Source: Corylus avellana
Lineage: Eukaryota > Streptophyta > Magnoliopsida > Fagales > Betulaceae
DNA: 64,000 bases
Assembly: GCF_901000735.1 (NCBI RefSeq)
Contig: NC_081545.1
Location: 5,819,540 to 5,883,539, forward strand
Reading direction: 5' to 3'
Part shown: piece after piece, positions 1 to 11,320 of the stretch
Numbering within the stretch: position 1 is the stretch's first letter
Layout: each line of letters starts with the position of its first letter
The notes under the pieces: model-generated
Told to the model about the DNA's origin: nothing
The model's database searches: none
The model's input: only the letters and a program-made list of their open reading frames with translations
Position numbers and translations under genes: made by a program

Positions 1-163
1 TCCTATCAATAATTAAAGCAAACACATCTTCCTTCAACACTCCAACACCTCTGAATGAGATGTGCTACCAACGACAAATGGCCGACTCAGTTCTCTTCAA
101 TATTCTCTCAAATTTTTAATACCTCGTCATCAGTTTACTTGACTCACCACCCACAACCCACAA
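1..163 (+). promoter_or_regulatory. 5' flank / 5' UTR of the first NLR gene
   Basis: This AT-rich, pyrimidine-containing stretch precedes the start codon at 164. Part of it (about 20-60) resembles the sequence just upstream of the third NLR remnant (about 41160-41205), sharing words such as CTCCAACACCTCT, so it was probably duplicated together with the gene. The real promoter may lie mostly outside the window. I could not identify a convincing TATA box here. Confidence 0.5.
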
Positions 164-711
164 ATGGCGGAAATAGTTCTCTTTGACACTGCTGGGAGCA
201 TCATTAGGAGTTTGGGCTCTCTTGCTCTCCAAGAGATTGGAGTGTTATGGGGTTTCAAAGATGAGCTTCGAAAGCTCGGGGACACCGTTTCCACCATCCA
301 AGCTGTGCTTTTGGACGCAGAGGAGAAACAAGCCCAGAACCATGCGGTCAAAGATTGGCTTCGAAAACTCAAGGATGCCATGTACGACGACGATGACTTG
401 CTGGATGACTACTCCACTCAACTTCTACGCCGACAAGTGATGACACGGTATAAGAAGATGGCAAAACAGGTAAATTCTTCATTAATGTGCATATGATGTT
501 GTCTGTGACTAAGGCATTCCCAGACCTGCATACAAATATTTATCACAACACAAGCCAAAGCAAATATATATCATCTTCCGTAGTTTAAAACTTCTCAACA
601 ACATTTCCAAAGAACAAATCACCAACAACAACAACAATTTGTTCATTATAATGTTAAACCCAACTATTCAACGGTACGGAAATTCTAATCTCAATATAAT
701 TTCATCATAAA

Positions 712-748
<37 letters not shown>

Positions 749-3700
749 CGATAATCACTTAAATTGACATGCATTTAGAAGTAGCAAAGAGTACAAGTTA
801 CATCGATAGTCAATACTACACTAAAAGTGAGGCGACAACTATTAAAACCTGAACAATAAGATTCAACAAAATTATCCTTATACTAGACACATAAATCGTG
901 ATTAAAATTTGTTCCTAAGTTACTTGACCGTTCAAACCTTCCCTCTATTATTAGAGATGTTTTATTCTTAGAAATAAGTTAAAAGCTTAACCTAAACCTA
1001 AAGTTTCTTTTCTTCTCTTTATAAAAAAATATTTTTAATGTTTATTTCTTTTTTGTACCTTGGTCCGAATATAAAGTTTTCTTTTTCCTTAAAAGTTATC
1101 ATGTTCTAGGAGCTCATTCTATTAATATTTTCATAACTTTTGAATAAATAAACGAAAGTAGGGTTAATCTTGAAATTTCACTAAAAAGGTGGTTTAGTTT
1201 TCTTCCAAAAATCTCAAAATTGTTTTTATGGGGCCTTGGGTAAGAAATGGCCCATTTGAACCTCCTCCTAACTAGGTAAACCAGATAAGGCCCACAACTC
1301 ACTGAATGGTCCTAAATTAGAGCACTACACTTTGGTCACTTGGCCCATTGGCCCACAACACATATATCTAAGGTTTTTAACTTGACGAAATTTGGATCAA
1401 ATACCCACCTAAACATGCCATGGACAGAAAGTTTAATGTCCAGGTTTAACCCAAAGCTCTTCTTGATGCCATATATGAGAAATTACTTATTTTCTTGATA
1501 TAGTCTTAACACTGCTTGAGGGTTATGTTTAGAAGTTTTTTACCACTCAAATGAGCCATTGAAAAGAGGTTTTTGGCTATAAAAGTTTCTGGTTTTTGGC
1601 TTTAGGTATTAGATCCTACGTCTATTTCATGAATGAACATCATTATAAACGTCATTTTTAAAGGACAATATTTTCTTCCAAAAAGATCAACACATCTTGT
1701 ACACATAGACTTAAATAGCTTTCTGGTTATAAACTATCATCTTACAAAATTATGAATGAAACATTAAATTATGCCCATCATTAGGGATAAGACTATGCCA
1801 TGGATTAGTCCATTAGGTTAAGAAATTAATTATCTCTTATAATCTCTTTTAGGGTCTTTGATCCAATTTTTATTAAGTTCACTAGGGCCAATGACATTGG
1901 TTCATATATCTAAAGCCCAAGACATTGGGCCAAAACTCGTACCAACTTATATCAAATATGGGGTGTTATAGCAACAATGTTTTCATGTATCATTTTGACA
2001 TATATAGATGCTTTTATATTCCATTTTTTTGTCTGTTTTCTTTATCCTTACAACTACTATAAATAGAGTCTTACCTAAAACAGTCTCATTTGTAAGAGTA
2101 CTGACCATATGCAAAAAATGTATGGTTAATTAAGTTGCGACATCTTTACAAGGAGCAAATGTCGTCTAGAAAAAGTCACATAAATTATCTGCCCCCATTA
2201 TAAACCCAACTATTCAATGATAGGGGAATTCTAAAACTATCACAGTGAACAGATTGGAATGGGTGGTTGTAAATAAAACAACCAAAAAATAAAATAAACT
2301 CTGACTTAAACTTACAACAATTACAAACATGACCTTCAGATTTTCCTTAGTTACACATATAGCCCAAAAAATGTTTAACTTTTCGAAATGGACCATACTA
2401 AATATTTGGGAGTATTACAGGTATGCATCTTCTTTTCCAAATCAAACCAGCTTGTATATGGCTTTAAAATTGGTCATAAGATCAAGGCAGTTAGGGCGAG
2501 ACTGGATGAAATTGCAACTGATAGGATCAAATTTGGCTTCAATGAGCACACCACATCGACACAGTTTGAGCATATGAAAAGACTAGATACACACTCATTT
2601 GTACATGGGGAAGATGTCATTGGGAGAGAGGATGATAAGGAGTCTATTAAAAAGCTGTTATTCGATCCCAATATGAATGAGAAGAATGTTTCCATAATTC
2701 CCATAGTTGGGATTGGTGGACAAGGAAAGACCACGCTTGCGCAGTATGTGTACAATGACGAGGAGGTTCGAAGACATTTTGACTTGAGGATGTGGGCATG
2801 TGTCTCTGATCCTTTTGACGTGAAAACTATCATTGTAAAGCTTATAGAATCTGCGACTAAGGAGAGACCTAAAAGCCTTGAGATGGATCCATTGCAAAGT
2901 GAGCTTCGAGCAAAAATTAATGGGAAGCGATATTTACTTGTTTTAGACGATGTGTGGAATGAGAATCGTGGTACATGGTCCAACTTGGAAAAGTTGTTAG
3001 TGGGTGGCCTAAGAGGAAGCAAAGTTTTGATTACTACACGTAGCGAAAAGATTGCAGAGATTACAGGTACAGTTTCACCATATCCTTTGAGAGGTTTATC
3101 TGAAAGCAGTTCTTGGAATTTATTTAAGAAAATGGCATTTAAAAACGGGGAAGAGCCAAATAATCCAAAGCTAGTAGAAATTGGAAGGGAGATCATACAA
3201 AAGTGTGCACAAGTTCCTCTTGCTATAAGGAGCATTGGGGGTCTATTATATTTCAAAAATTCGGAAGATGATTGGTTGTACTTTAAAAACCATGATCTTT
3301 ACAAAATAACTCAACAAGAAAATGATATTTTTCCAATACTTAAGTTGAGTTATGATCATCTCCCATCACACTTGAAGCAATGTTTTGCCTTTTGTTCGTT
3401 GTTTCCAAAAGATTATGAAATTGAAATGGAGGTGTTGATTCAGTTATGGATAGCTCAAGGCTTTCTTCATTCATCATATGGAAATAGACATCTTGAAGAT
3501 ATTGGTCGCGAATATTTTATGGATTTGCTTTGGAGGTCGTTTTTCCAAGACGTACAAAGAGATATAGTTGGTGAAATAGGAAAGTGCAAAATGCATGACC
3601 TTATTCATGATCTTGCACAGTTAGTAGCAGGTGAGGAGTGCACAATTTTATATCCAGATAGAGAAAAAGTAGTTGGAAGAACTCGTCATGTGGCATTTCA

Positions 3701-5474
3701 TTCTTCAAATTCATTACCAGATATTCCTGCTCTTTTGCCCAAGCCTAACAAAATGAGAACACTTCTTCTAGGCATTCCAATACTTCCAAGACTTGATGAT
3801 GAACTTAACTTGAACAATGCAGTACTTGAGTTGAATAAGTCAGTATCTAATACACTTATTTCAAGTTTTAAATGCTTGCGTGCTTTGAATTTGAGTCAGT
3901 CGAGTATTCAAAAAGTGCCGAATTCCATTGGCAAGTTAGAGCATTTAAGATTTTTAGATCTGTCTAGGAATAAAGATATCAAACTACTCCCCGCTTCTAT
4001 AACTAAATTGCAGAATTTGCAAACACTAAGACTAGACTATTGTCTTAAACTTAAAGAATTGCCAGAAGAGACTAGAAACTTAATCAGCCTAAGGCATCTT
4101 GGACTAGATGGGTGTAATAGCTTAACGCATATGCCTCCTGGACTTATAAAGTTGACCGCTCTCCAAACATTGTCCCTATACATTTTAGGGAAGAAAAAAA
4201 GTTCTCTCTCCAAGCCAATGGATGGTTTAGATGAGTTGAGAGGAGATTTATGGATCAAGGGTTTAGAGCACTCGAGATCTTCTGCATCAGAAGCAAAGGC
4301 TGCAAACTTGGAGAGGAAGCGACATCTTCAATGGCTGATATTAGAGTGGGACCCAGAATCTAGTGATGAAAGTGATAAGGCAATTGCAAATGATGAACAA
4401 CTATTGCAAAACCTTCGGCCGCACCTAAATTTGAATTTATTATCTATATTTGGGTATGCAGGTGTGACGTTATCTAGTTGGGTGTCCTCACTCTCAAATT
4501 TGACTGCTATTCAAATAGCGAATTGTAAGTGGCTTCAACATATCCCACCATTGGACCGATTCCCTTTTCTGGAGCGTCTTTATCTTAAAAACTTGAGTGA
4601 GCTGAAGTACATAGGCAATGATGGTAGTGACGTGTCCTCTTCTCCCCTGAAAATTCTCAGAACCCTCACACTTATTAATTTGCCAAAGTTGAGTGGATGG
4701 CGAAAGACGAGGGAAACAGATCATCTTCCATTATTCCCTTCATTTCCTTCCCTTTCTTTTTTATGTATAAAGAATTGCCCTATGATGTCTCTGACAACAC
4801 CCTCCTCTCCCTCTCCCCTTTCCGATCTCCCCAAATTGAAGTATCTTTATCTTGTGGAATTAGAGCAACTTGAATATCTACCACTAGAGTGGCTGCAGAA
4901 CCTCAGTTCTCTTGAGACCCTGGGGATTTTGGATTGTTGTAAAATGAGAATATCAATTTCTCCACTCTTTCAACATCTCACCTCACTTGAAAATCTGTTT
5001 ATTCTTCGCTGCGAAGAACTTATCAGCAATGAGAATGAAGATGGCGCACATGGCCTTGGACCCACAAGGTTTGGTCATCTATCTATCATTGGCGTTCCAA
5101 ATTTGGTTTCTCTCCCAATAGAGCTTAGAGATGTTACCACTCTGCAAGGGCTTCAAATTATGTATTGCCCTAGTTTGGTGTCTTTACCGGAGTGGATAAG
5201 CGATCTCACTTCACTTCAGGAGCTTGAAGTCGTAAATTGTCCAAAGTTAATATCACTGCCCGAAGGTATGCGCCGCCTCACCTCTTTACGTCGTTTGACA
5301 ATTGCGGAGTGTCCTTGCTTGGAGGAAAGATGTGAACAAGGAACGGGAGAGGATTGGCCAAAGATTGCTCATGTCCCAAACTTTCGTAAAGGCAGCGATG
5401 GTAATCTCAAAGAATGGATAGCAAGCCGAACTCGCCAATTTGTTGAGGTTTTTAAGTCACCAATTAGACAATAA
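164..5474 (+). CDS. CC-NB-ARC-LRR (CNL, RGA-type) disease resistance protein, two exons, apparently intact
   Basis: The predicted gene joins 164-469 and 2421-5474 across a GT-AG intron (GT at 470, AG ending at 2420). The phase is clean and gives 1119 residues. Exon 1 encodes a 102-residue Rx-type coiled coil (MAEIVLFDTA start). In the joined protein the P-loop GIGGQGKTT is near 199-207, kinase-2 LLVLDDVW near 274-281, RNBS-B ending TTR near 307-309, VPLAI (in place of GLPLA) near 367-371, RNBS-D CFAFCSLFP near 423-431 and MHD near 493-495. About 18 leucine-rich repeats and a short tail (EDWPKIAHVPNF) follow. Members of this family act in the cytoplasm as nucleotide-switched immune receptors for pathogen effectors; the effector cannot be inferred. 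No stop or frameshift was seen. An in-frame ATG at 2388 gives a 1028-residue ORF, but it lies before the acceptor and is probably intronic. Confidence 0.9.
470..2420 (+). other. Intron of the first NLR gene (1951 bp)
   Basis: The donor is at 470-471 and the acceptor at 2419-2420. The first 230 bp resemble the 262-bp intron of the third NLR remnant (41546-41807), and the last 200 bp resemble the intron of the second NLR (up to 11496). A block near 646-690 recurs near 2196-2235 (AACCCAACTATTCAA in both). About 1.5 kb between these copies is AT-rich, holds a TA microsatellite at about 715-744, and shows no convincing gene. Confidence 0.75.
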
Positions 5475-6256
5475 TTTTTCTTCTTCTTGTTGTTCCTCTT
5501 TATTTTACTCTGTCAGGCTTTTGATATATATCTTATTTGATTTCATATACAGCAAGCATATAGTTTCACGTATGGACACTTCTTCAGACAATCAGATTTG
5601 TACAAAGCTCTAACATTTACAGTATTTTTTCCTATCTTTCACTTCAATGGCATTTCCAGTATTGTTTTCTTCTTTTAGTTTTTCAACATTTCTTTCGTTT
5701 CCATTTGAAATTTAAATTCTACAAACGGTAGCATCACGTATTAGGTAAAAGACTTATAATTAATAGATGAGGGTAGTCAATCTATTAATTAAAAGACTTA
5801 TAATAAATAGATGTGAACAAGGAATGGGAGAGGATTGGCCAAAGATTGCTCACATCCCAAACTTTCATAATGGTGGCGATGGTCATCGTAAAGAATGGGG
5901 AGCAAGCCAAACTCGCCAATATTATCATGTTTTTAAGTCACCAATTAGACAATAATTTTTTTCTTCTTGCTGTTTCTCTATATTTTACTTTGTCAGGCTT
6001 TTCATATATATCTTATTTGATTTCATATGCAGGAAGAAATTAAGGCTGCACGTATAGACGCTTCTTGAGACCTTGCCGACAATCAGATTTGTGCAAAGCT
6101 CTAACATTTGCAGTATTTTTTCCTATCTTTCACTTCAATGGCATTTCCAGTATTGTTTTCTTCTTTTAGTTTTTCAACATTTCTTTCATTTCCATTTGAA
6201 ATTTAAATTCTACAAACGGCAGCATCATGTATTAGGTAAAAGACTTATAATTATAG
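5328..6256 (+). repeat. Tandem duplication (about 480 bp) of the NLR 3' terminus and 3' UTR
   Basis: Unit 1 (about 5328-5807) holds the last 49 codons, stop and 3' UTR of the NLR. Unit 2 (about 5809-6256) repeats this order with point differences. It starts at the ERCEQG...EDWPKI tail, keeps reading frame to a stop at 5953-5955, and then repeats the 3' UTR. Unit 2 has no upstream LRR, so it is a gene-end fragment rather than a gene. Both units end near AAAAGACTTATAATT followed by a GATGAGGG...AGTCAATC word. Confidence 0.85.
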
Positions 6257-7609
6257 ATGAGGGAAGTCAATCCCATCCCAAATTTTCACAAAAATTTAAT
6301 ACAAATTTGCATTACTGTGTTAGGATTTTCTCAGTGTCGAATGTATATTATGTTGAACAAATGGATAAAATTTACATTTTTATTATTTTCATTAAAAATT
6401 TTTGGGTTATTGTTGAATTTATTATTTTGTTTTTTGATCGAACGCAGCAATTCATGAAATGGATTGTGGGAATCATGTGGATATTTCTACAATCTGTTTG
6501 GATAAGAAAAATTCATTTCTTCAAAGAGACTTGGTATAATTGAGTTTCTCTCTTTTATCTGATGGTGGAATTGTATTAGTGATACGTATACCAATGTTAA
6601 AATGTCAAATGCTATTCCTTCTTCCTTATTTCACTTGCAGAAACAATTGAAGCAATTGAAGCATTTCTGATTTATGATTTTAGAGAATTTTTGATTTATC
6701 AGATTTCATATGTAGAATCAATTGAAGCACTGACATACATGGATTTAAGATTTGGAGCCAACTCGAAACTTTTTCACTCTGCAACTAAGCATTAAGTTGA
6801 GAAGTTGGGAATTTGAGATGGAAAAATTAAGAGAAATCTATATGATTCCTGGAATATCATCTTAAGGCTTGGTCTTTTAATTATCTTCTCAAAGATCATA
6901 AGGTGCTGAAAGCTGAAGCAGTAGATATTAGCCTTGGAGTGGATCAGGAGGCGTTTGTGAAAATGGTGCTCTATGTCCATTGCCCAAAAAGAGACAATTC
7001 CTTTGATACGTGCTGGCCTGTAACTTTTATTTGTCTTTGGCCCTAGTCCCATGTTCCATTTCCTCTTGCCTTGGAATTGTGTCCTTTACACTTAACTCAC
7101 TCCTTCCTTGATCGAAAAAGTATCATTTCACAATAGAGGCCAAGAAGGGAGCTTTAAAATGAAGCTCTTCTTTTTTACCCTTTTGAAGGAAACCCTGGGA
7201 AAGAGGTGGGGAGCTGGGAGTTGGGCTCAAGAGTTGTTTGGGTATTTTCTCAGATTTCTATATGATTTTTAAAATGTGTTTGATGGCTTTGTTTGGATTA
7301 GAAGCACGATCTTGATATTTAAATCTAGACATGCACAACTACTGTTTGAATATTAGGAGTTATTATCCATTTGTTAATGTAGAATATTTGGGTATCTTAT
7401 CATTATGGGGTAGATTTAAGATTTATTCTCATACTCTGAATGCATGATACCTTATGTCCCTTGATGAGATAATATGTATTGGAAATCCATTTATATTTTT
7501 ATGCCTTCCTCTGTTATTTGATGAACAAGAAAAATGGGAACAACTTTGTGATTTTGAATGGAGTATATGATAGTTACATAATTTTGATAAAAACTGACTT
7601 AAATTGCAG
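6257..7609. other. Intergenic sequence with a diverged NLR 3'-flank repeat; no gene recognised
   Basis: Sequence from about 6257 to 6520 is matched by a diverged copy at about 8318-8610 (GGGAAGTCAATCCC, then ATTTCTACAAT further on). The rest, 6520-7600, is AT-rich with only short, interrupted frames. Possible splice-acceptor-like words occur, but no protein family was recognised. Confidence 0.5.
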
Positions 7610-7699
7610 GTCTGTCAGCTTGAGCAGCAATTGTTTGATCATGTTTTCCCATCTTCTTCGGAGGATGTTTCATGTTTGGCTCCATTGATTAGTCCTCTG
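7610..7699 (+). pseudogene. COG3: COG3 gene fragment (one exon start)
   Basis: After an acceptor-like TTGCAG ending at 7609, thirty codons read [20 protein letters not shown] and [10 protein letters not shown]. This matches the known part of plant conserved oligomeric Golgi complex subunit 3, whose role is tethering retrograde vesicles at the Golgi. Homology stops after SPL, and neither the preceding nor the following COG3 exons were seen. The identification rests on my memory of the family sequence. It is one of three unrelated gene fragments in this interval. Confidence 0.6.
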
Positions 7700-7900
7700 T
7701 TTATTGATCAAATATTCTCCTCTTTTTCCATGTGTGGTGCCATGGTTGAGGCTTATTCAATAGAAAGTATAATTTGTAATACAGTGGGGATCAATCAGAG
7801 TTTTCCTAGCTATGATCTAGTAAGCTCAACCAACTTCAATTTCATGTGCTTTTTTGTAACTTTATGAAGTTGAACTGAAGTTTGTGACTTTGTTCTGCAG

Positions 7901-8224
7901 CTTGATGTGATATTGCAACTTAGATACAAGTGAAAGAAGATGGATCTAAGAGGAGGTTTGCTACTTGTGATTAAGTTGTCTTTTAGTATTAAAATTTGTT
8001 CTTCATTTTTATGTTTCTCTTGTGGACCAAAGAGTTTGAATGAAGTTTAATAATTGTTTGCAAGGAATAGGTGCATTGATCTATCATCTTATTATGCATT
8101 TTTCTCTCCAATTTACAGCTTACTTTATATAGAGACAGCTGATAGACTTGGATTACTGGTAGAAATCATCAAAATTGTTGCTGATCTTATCATTTATGTG
8201 GAATCAACAGAGATTGACATAGAA
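7901..8224 (+). pseudogene. ACT-domain repeat protein (ACR11/ACR12-type) fragment, two exons
   Basis: Exon a (7901-7955) reads roughly D-V-I-A-T, a stop, then IQVKEDGSKR after a small frameshift. Exon b (8119-8224) reads LLYIETADRLGLLVEIIKI and then a tail ending in STEIDIE. A GT donor follows at 7956, an AG acceptor precedes 8119, and a GT donor follows at 8225. Splicing a to b restores a serine codon across the junction (KR-S-LLYIE), as expected for this family of plastid ACT-repeat regulators of amino acid metabolism. The remaining exons are missing. Retained introns show that this arrived as DNA, not through an mRNA copy. Confidence 0.7.
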
Positions 8225-8227
8225 GTA

Positions 8228-8264
8228 TGCTCTCTCTCTCTCTCGCTCTCTCTCTTTGTGTGTG
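8228..8264. repeat. CT microsatellite
   Basis: A near-perfect run of CT dinucleotides followed by TGTGTGTG directly follows the ACR exon donor. Confidence 0.9.
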
Positions 8265-8317
8265 TTTAAAAATCCTATATTTAAATGCCAGTGATTGAAT
8301 AAAAGAATTATGATAGA

Positions 8318-8620
8318 CCAGGGAAGTCAATCCCGACCCAAATTTTCATAGAAACTCAATAAAATTTTTGCGTAACTTTGAGTATTCTCATAATCAAATG
8401 CGAGAGATTCTTTTTATTATTATTGTTACTGGAGTCATTGTTGGTGGATTGATTTTACCTTTTTTACTGTTTTCATTGGAAATTTTGAGTTATTGTTGAG
8501 TTTATTATTTGGATTTTTTATGGTCAGCAGAGACGTGCATAAAAAATCATCAACTCATGAGGTGGATGTGAGAATCATTGGGGGATTTCTACAATATTCT
8601 CAGATATGTCTGCCTCACTT
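8318..8620 (+). repeat. Diverged second copy of an NLR 3'-flank repeat
   Basis: Words in order match 6257-6520: AGTCAATCCC, CCAAATTTTCA, GAGTTATTGTTGAGTTTATT and ATTTCTACAAT. The short stretch just upstream (8270-8297) is also matched downstream of the second NLR at about 18553-18580 (TTTAAATGCCAGTGATT). These dispersed flank pieces suggest repeated local duplication of NLR 3' regions. Confidence 0.65.
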
Positions 8621-9326
8621 GTACACAAAACAATGGAACTATACAGAGCACTATCATGATGAGGAAGATCGAGTGAGTAAATGGTGCAAGCATGCTGGGC
8701 CTGTGAAAGGGGACATTCAATTCCATTAACCATATTAATTTGAATTTTTAAATACTATTCTGCCTACAATTTGTTGAGCAACTTTTATCAACATTTAGAA
8801 CTTAAAAGACATGATCAAAAATCCCAGCTGTCCTTAAAAGCCACCTAACACGTATTTTGTATTTGCAGGTTTCTTCCACTTGCTTGAAAGCATTTTAATT
8901 CCAAAAGACAATGAGAATGCTTGCTTGTCTTGAAGTGAAATCGGTTGCTGTGCTCCAAGGGTATTGACTGGAATTGAAGATCATGTTAGCCAACCACTCT
9001 GTTTATGCGTCTCTTGTTAGTGCAATGCTTCAATTAGTGCCGCCTTTGCATATATTCTTTGCAATTCAGCCTATTGGGCCAGCTTGCTCAGTTTCTTTCT
9101 GTGGTGGAGTATGGATAGTAGAGTAATATTGCAGTATTTGCAAATTTTAAAAAGATAAAAGGTAGTATTGCAGAGTTCTATATATGGCTGCCATTCTTCT
9201 TGTCTCTTCTTTCTAATCTCTATAATCTAAACTTAATGATTATTTCTACCGTGGTTTTATTAGGAAAAGTGAATTCCTACCTTCTCCTTTAATCAATTTT
9301 CTCCCTAAATCTTGGTTCTTTGGCAG
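8621..9326. other. Unassigned stretch between gene fragments
   Basis: I see only short interrupted frames and AT-rich sequence. It could hold UTR or intron sequence of the neighbouring captured fragments. Nothing specific can be supported. Confidence 0.4.
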
Positions 9327-10045
9327 AAGAAAGATGTAACTGATGCAATTCATAATGGTTGCTGCTGCTTATGACTGTAAAATGTTGAATGTGTTTTTCT
9401 CCATCAACTGAAGCAGTTTGACAGGAACTACCACTTGAAGATGAAAGCATCTAGGTTTATTTTCAGTGAAATAAATCAGAAATTTCCTCCCATGCCATTC
9501 ACAGCTAGGTGTGTTGTGCTTTCACTTCTTTTTTTAAAACATCGTCTTTTGGTGAATGTGTTAATCATGAGCTCTTGCAACCATATCCTGTTCTTCATGA
9601 GAAGCCTACCGGTAGGAAACTTGTATTTGGAACCCTGGCCAAATTCACACACACGCATACAGTTGATGTTTGTTTTGCTAATTTTGCAACAATGGGTTGT
9701 TGGTTTTGAATGAGATTATGTTGCTCACATCAAATTCACAGTTTTGCTAATGCTAGATGGTTCAAATGGAGTCGCATCTCATCCTCTGCAGGAGCTGCAG
9801 CCCACAAAGACAACAGATGATCCCAAAATCAAGGCCTTGTTAGCCTTGGGCACAAAGAAAAAGAAGAAAGGTAAGCTGGAACATGGTAATTGGTAAACTA
9901 GAACTATATTAACCTCAGTTATGTAATGGAATTGTTATTTGTTGGGATTATTTGTGTGTTGTAGGTAAAGATGGTGACAAAGGTGAGGAGTCAACACAAG
10001 CCTAGCCTATGGATGCAACAACAAATGGTGCTGCTTCCCATCCCA
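9327..10045 (+). pseudogene. EBP1: EBP1 / PA2G4-type (ErbB3-binding protein 1) gene fragment
   Basis: Several pieces in order match the C-terminal half of plant EBP1, a methionine-aminopeptidase-fold protein linked to growth and ribosome biogenesis. They are KKDVTDAI, then VAAAYDCK after a frameshift, NYHLKMKASRFIFSEI, PMPFTAR, ECVNHELLQPYPVLHEKP, FTVLLM, SHPLQELQPTKT and a lysine-rich run. A plausible intron (9871-9964, GTAAG...GTAG) splits the lysine-rich tail in phase, GGT being restored across the junction. The segment between the LKQF-like piece and NYHLK is deleted, and frameshifts and a TAG stop (about 10001) disrupt it. Intron retention argues against a processed pseudogene. Confidence 0.8.
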
Positions 10046-10113
10046 AGATTGAGATTATTTGTGTGTTCCAGGCTGGGTCGTGCTTCATAGTGGCCTGTCT
10101 GATGGAAGAGGAT

Positions 10114-10709
10114 TGTTAAGGATATAAATCTTTTATTTAAAATTATTCAAATCATATGAAAAGGTCAATAAGTAAAGACTTGTACTCAATTCAAATATTA
10201 AGGAAAGTGGTAGCATATAAGGCTTTAAGGTTTGGATGTAGGTCATAGGTCAACTACCTTAATCTCTATCTCTTTCATTTCTTTTCTCAATCTCTTGGTA
10301 TCAGAGTTTTTTGGCTAACACCAAGATTGATTCCAAATGGTGAAGTCCAAATTTTGGTTATAGTAGCCGTTTGGCCCGTTACAATTCAACCCACAGTAGC
10401 CATTGTTCAGCCACTGGATATTCAAGATGAACAATCGGTAACAGAGAGTTCATGTTGCAGGGCATGTTAAAGATATAAATCATTTGTGATAAATGTTAAT
10501 TTGTACTTTTTAAATCAAGGAATTTAGATAATATTTATTAACCATAATTTAAGGGATATGTTTGTATTTAAAATTATTCAAATCACATTGTACTCAAATC
10601 AAATATTAAGGAAAAAGGTAGCCTATAAAGCTTTAACTGTGGATATAGTCCATAGGCCAAATCACCTTAACCTCTATTTCTGACTCTTTCATCTCTTTCC
10701 TCAATCTCT
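10114..10709 (+). mobile_element. Miniature LTR retrotransposon (TRIM-like)
   Basis: Two related direct repeats flank an internal region of about 170 bp. The left LTR is about 10114-10295 and the right LTR about 10465-10709. Both start TGTTAA(G/A)GATATAAATC and end TCAATCTCTT. A primer binding site TGGTATCAGAG, complementary to initiator Met tRNA, starts at 10296 right after the left LTR. There is no coding capacity. The left LTR lacks about 80 bp present in the right one. I did not find a clear target duplication. Confidence 0.75.
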
Positions 10710-11279
10710 TTAGATTAGTATTAGTTTCTATAAGGATAATAGATCATGATGCCAGGTATATTGCCTTCATGAGCAGCTCTGTTTCTATGGAACCAAAGAT
10801 GCTCACAAGCCACAACTAATATTTTAGAACCTTTAATACTTGAAGGACATGCCCAAAAAGAAAAAGTAAAAAGGAAGGTTAAAGTATCAAGCATGGGATC
10901 ACTTTAACCTTCCTTTTACTTTTTCCTTTCGAGGCTTAACCTGTCTATTGAAGCTAGGTTCTAAAGTATGAGATAAATGCAAATGGCCACACCTAGGCTA
11001 TCAAATATACACCAAACACATCTTCCTAATACACCCTTACACTTCAATAGCGGCTTTGAAATGGCTAAGGCAATTCTATTCGACACTACTGCGAGTATCA
11101 GTAAGAGTTTGGGCCCTCTGGCTCTCCAAGAGATTGGGCTGCTATGGGGATTCAAAGATGAGCTTCAAAAGCTCAGAAATACGGTTTCCACTACCCAAGC
11201 TGTGCTTTTGGATGTAGAGGAGCAGCAATCCCAAACACTGAAATTATAATTGTGGCCGCCTTTCCATTCTTTGTGTGTG

Positions 11280-11286
<7 letters not shown>

Positions 11287-11317
<31 letters not shown>
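11287..11317. repeat. TA microsatellite in the intron of the second NLR
   Basis: A run of alternating T and A lies inside the intron region before the acceptor at 11496. Confidence 0.9.

Positions 11318-11320
<3 letters not shown>

Noticed and set aside
2388..2420. ATG at 2388 as the start of the NLR (1028-residue form)
   Set aside because: The upstream exon at 164-469 supplies the coiled-coil domain, and a good acceptor at 2420 places 2388-2420 in the intron, as in the paralogues.
2474..3256. 260-codon open frame on the minus strand inside the first NLR
   Set aside because: It mirrors the NB-ARC coding region in antisense; the composition follows the NLR codons and no family is recognisable.
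6073..6543. 156-codon frame downstream of the first NLR
   Set aside because: AT-rich, phenylalanine/isoleucine-heavy translation of duplicated 3'-UTR sequence; no family resemblance.
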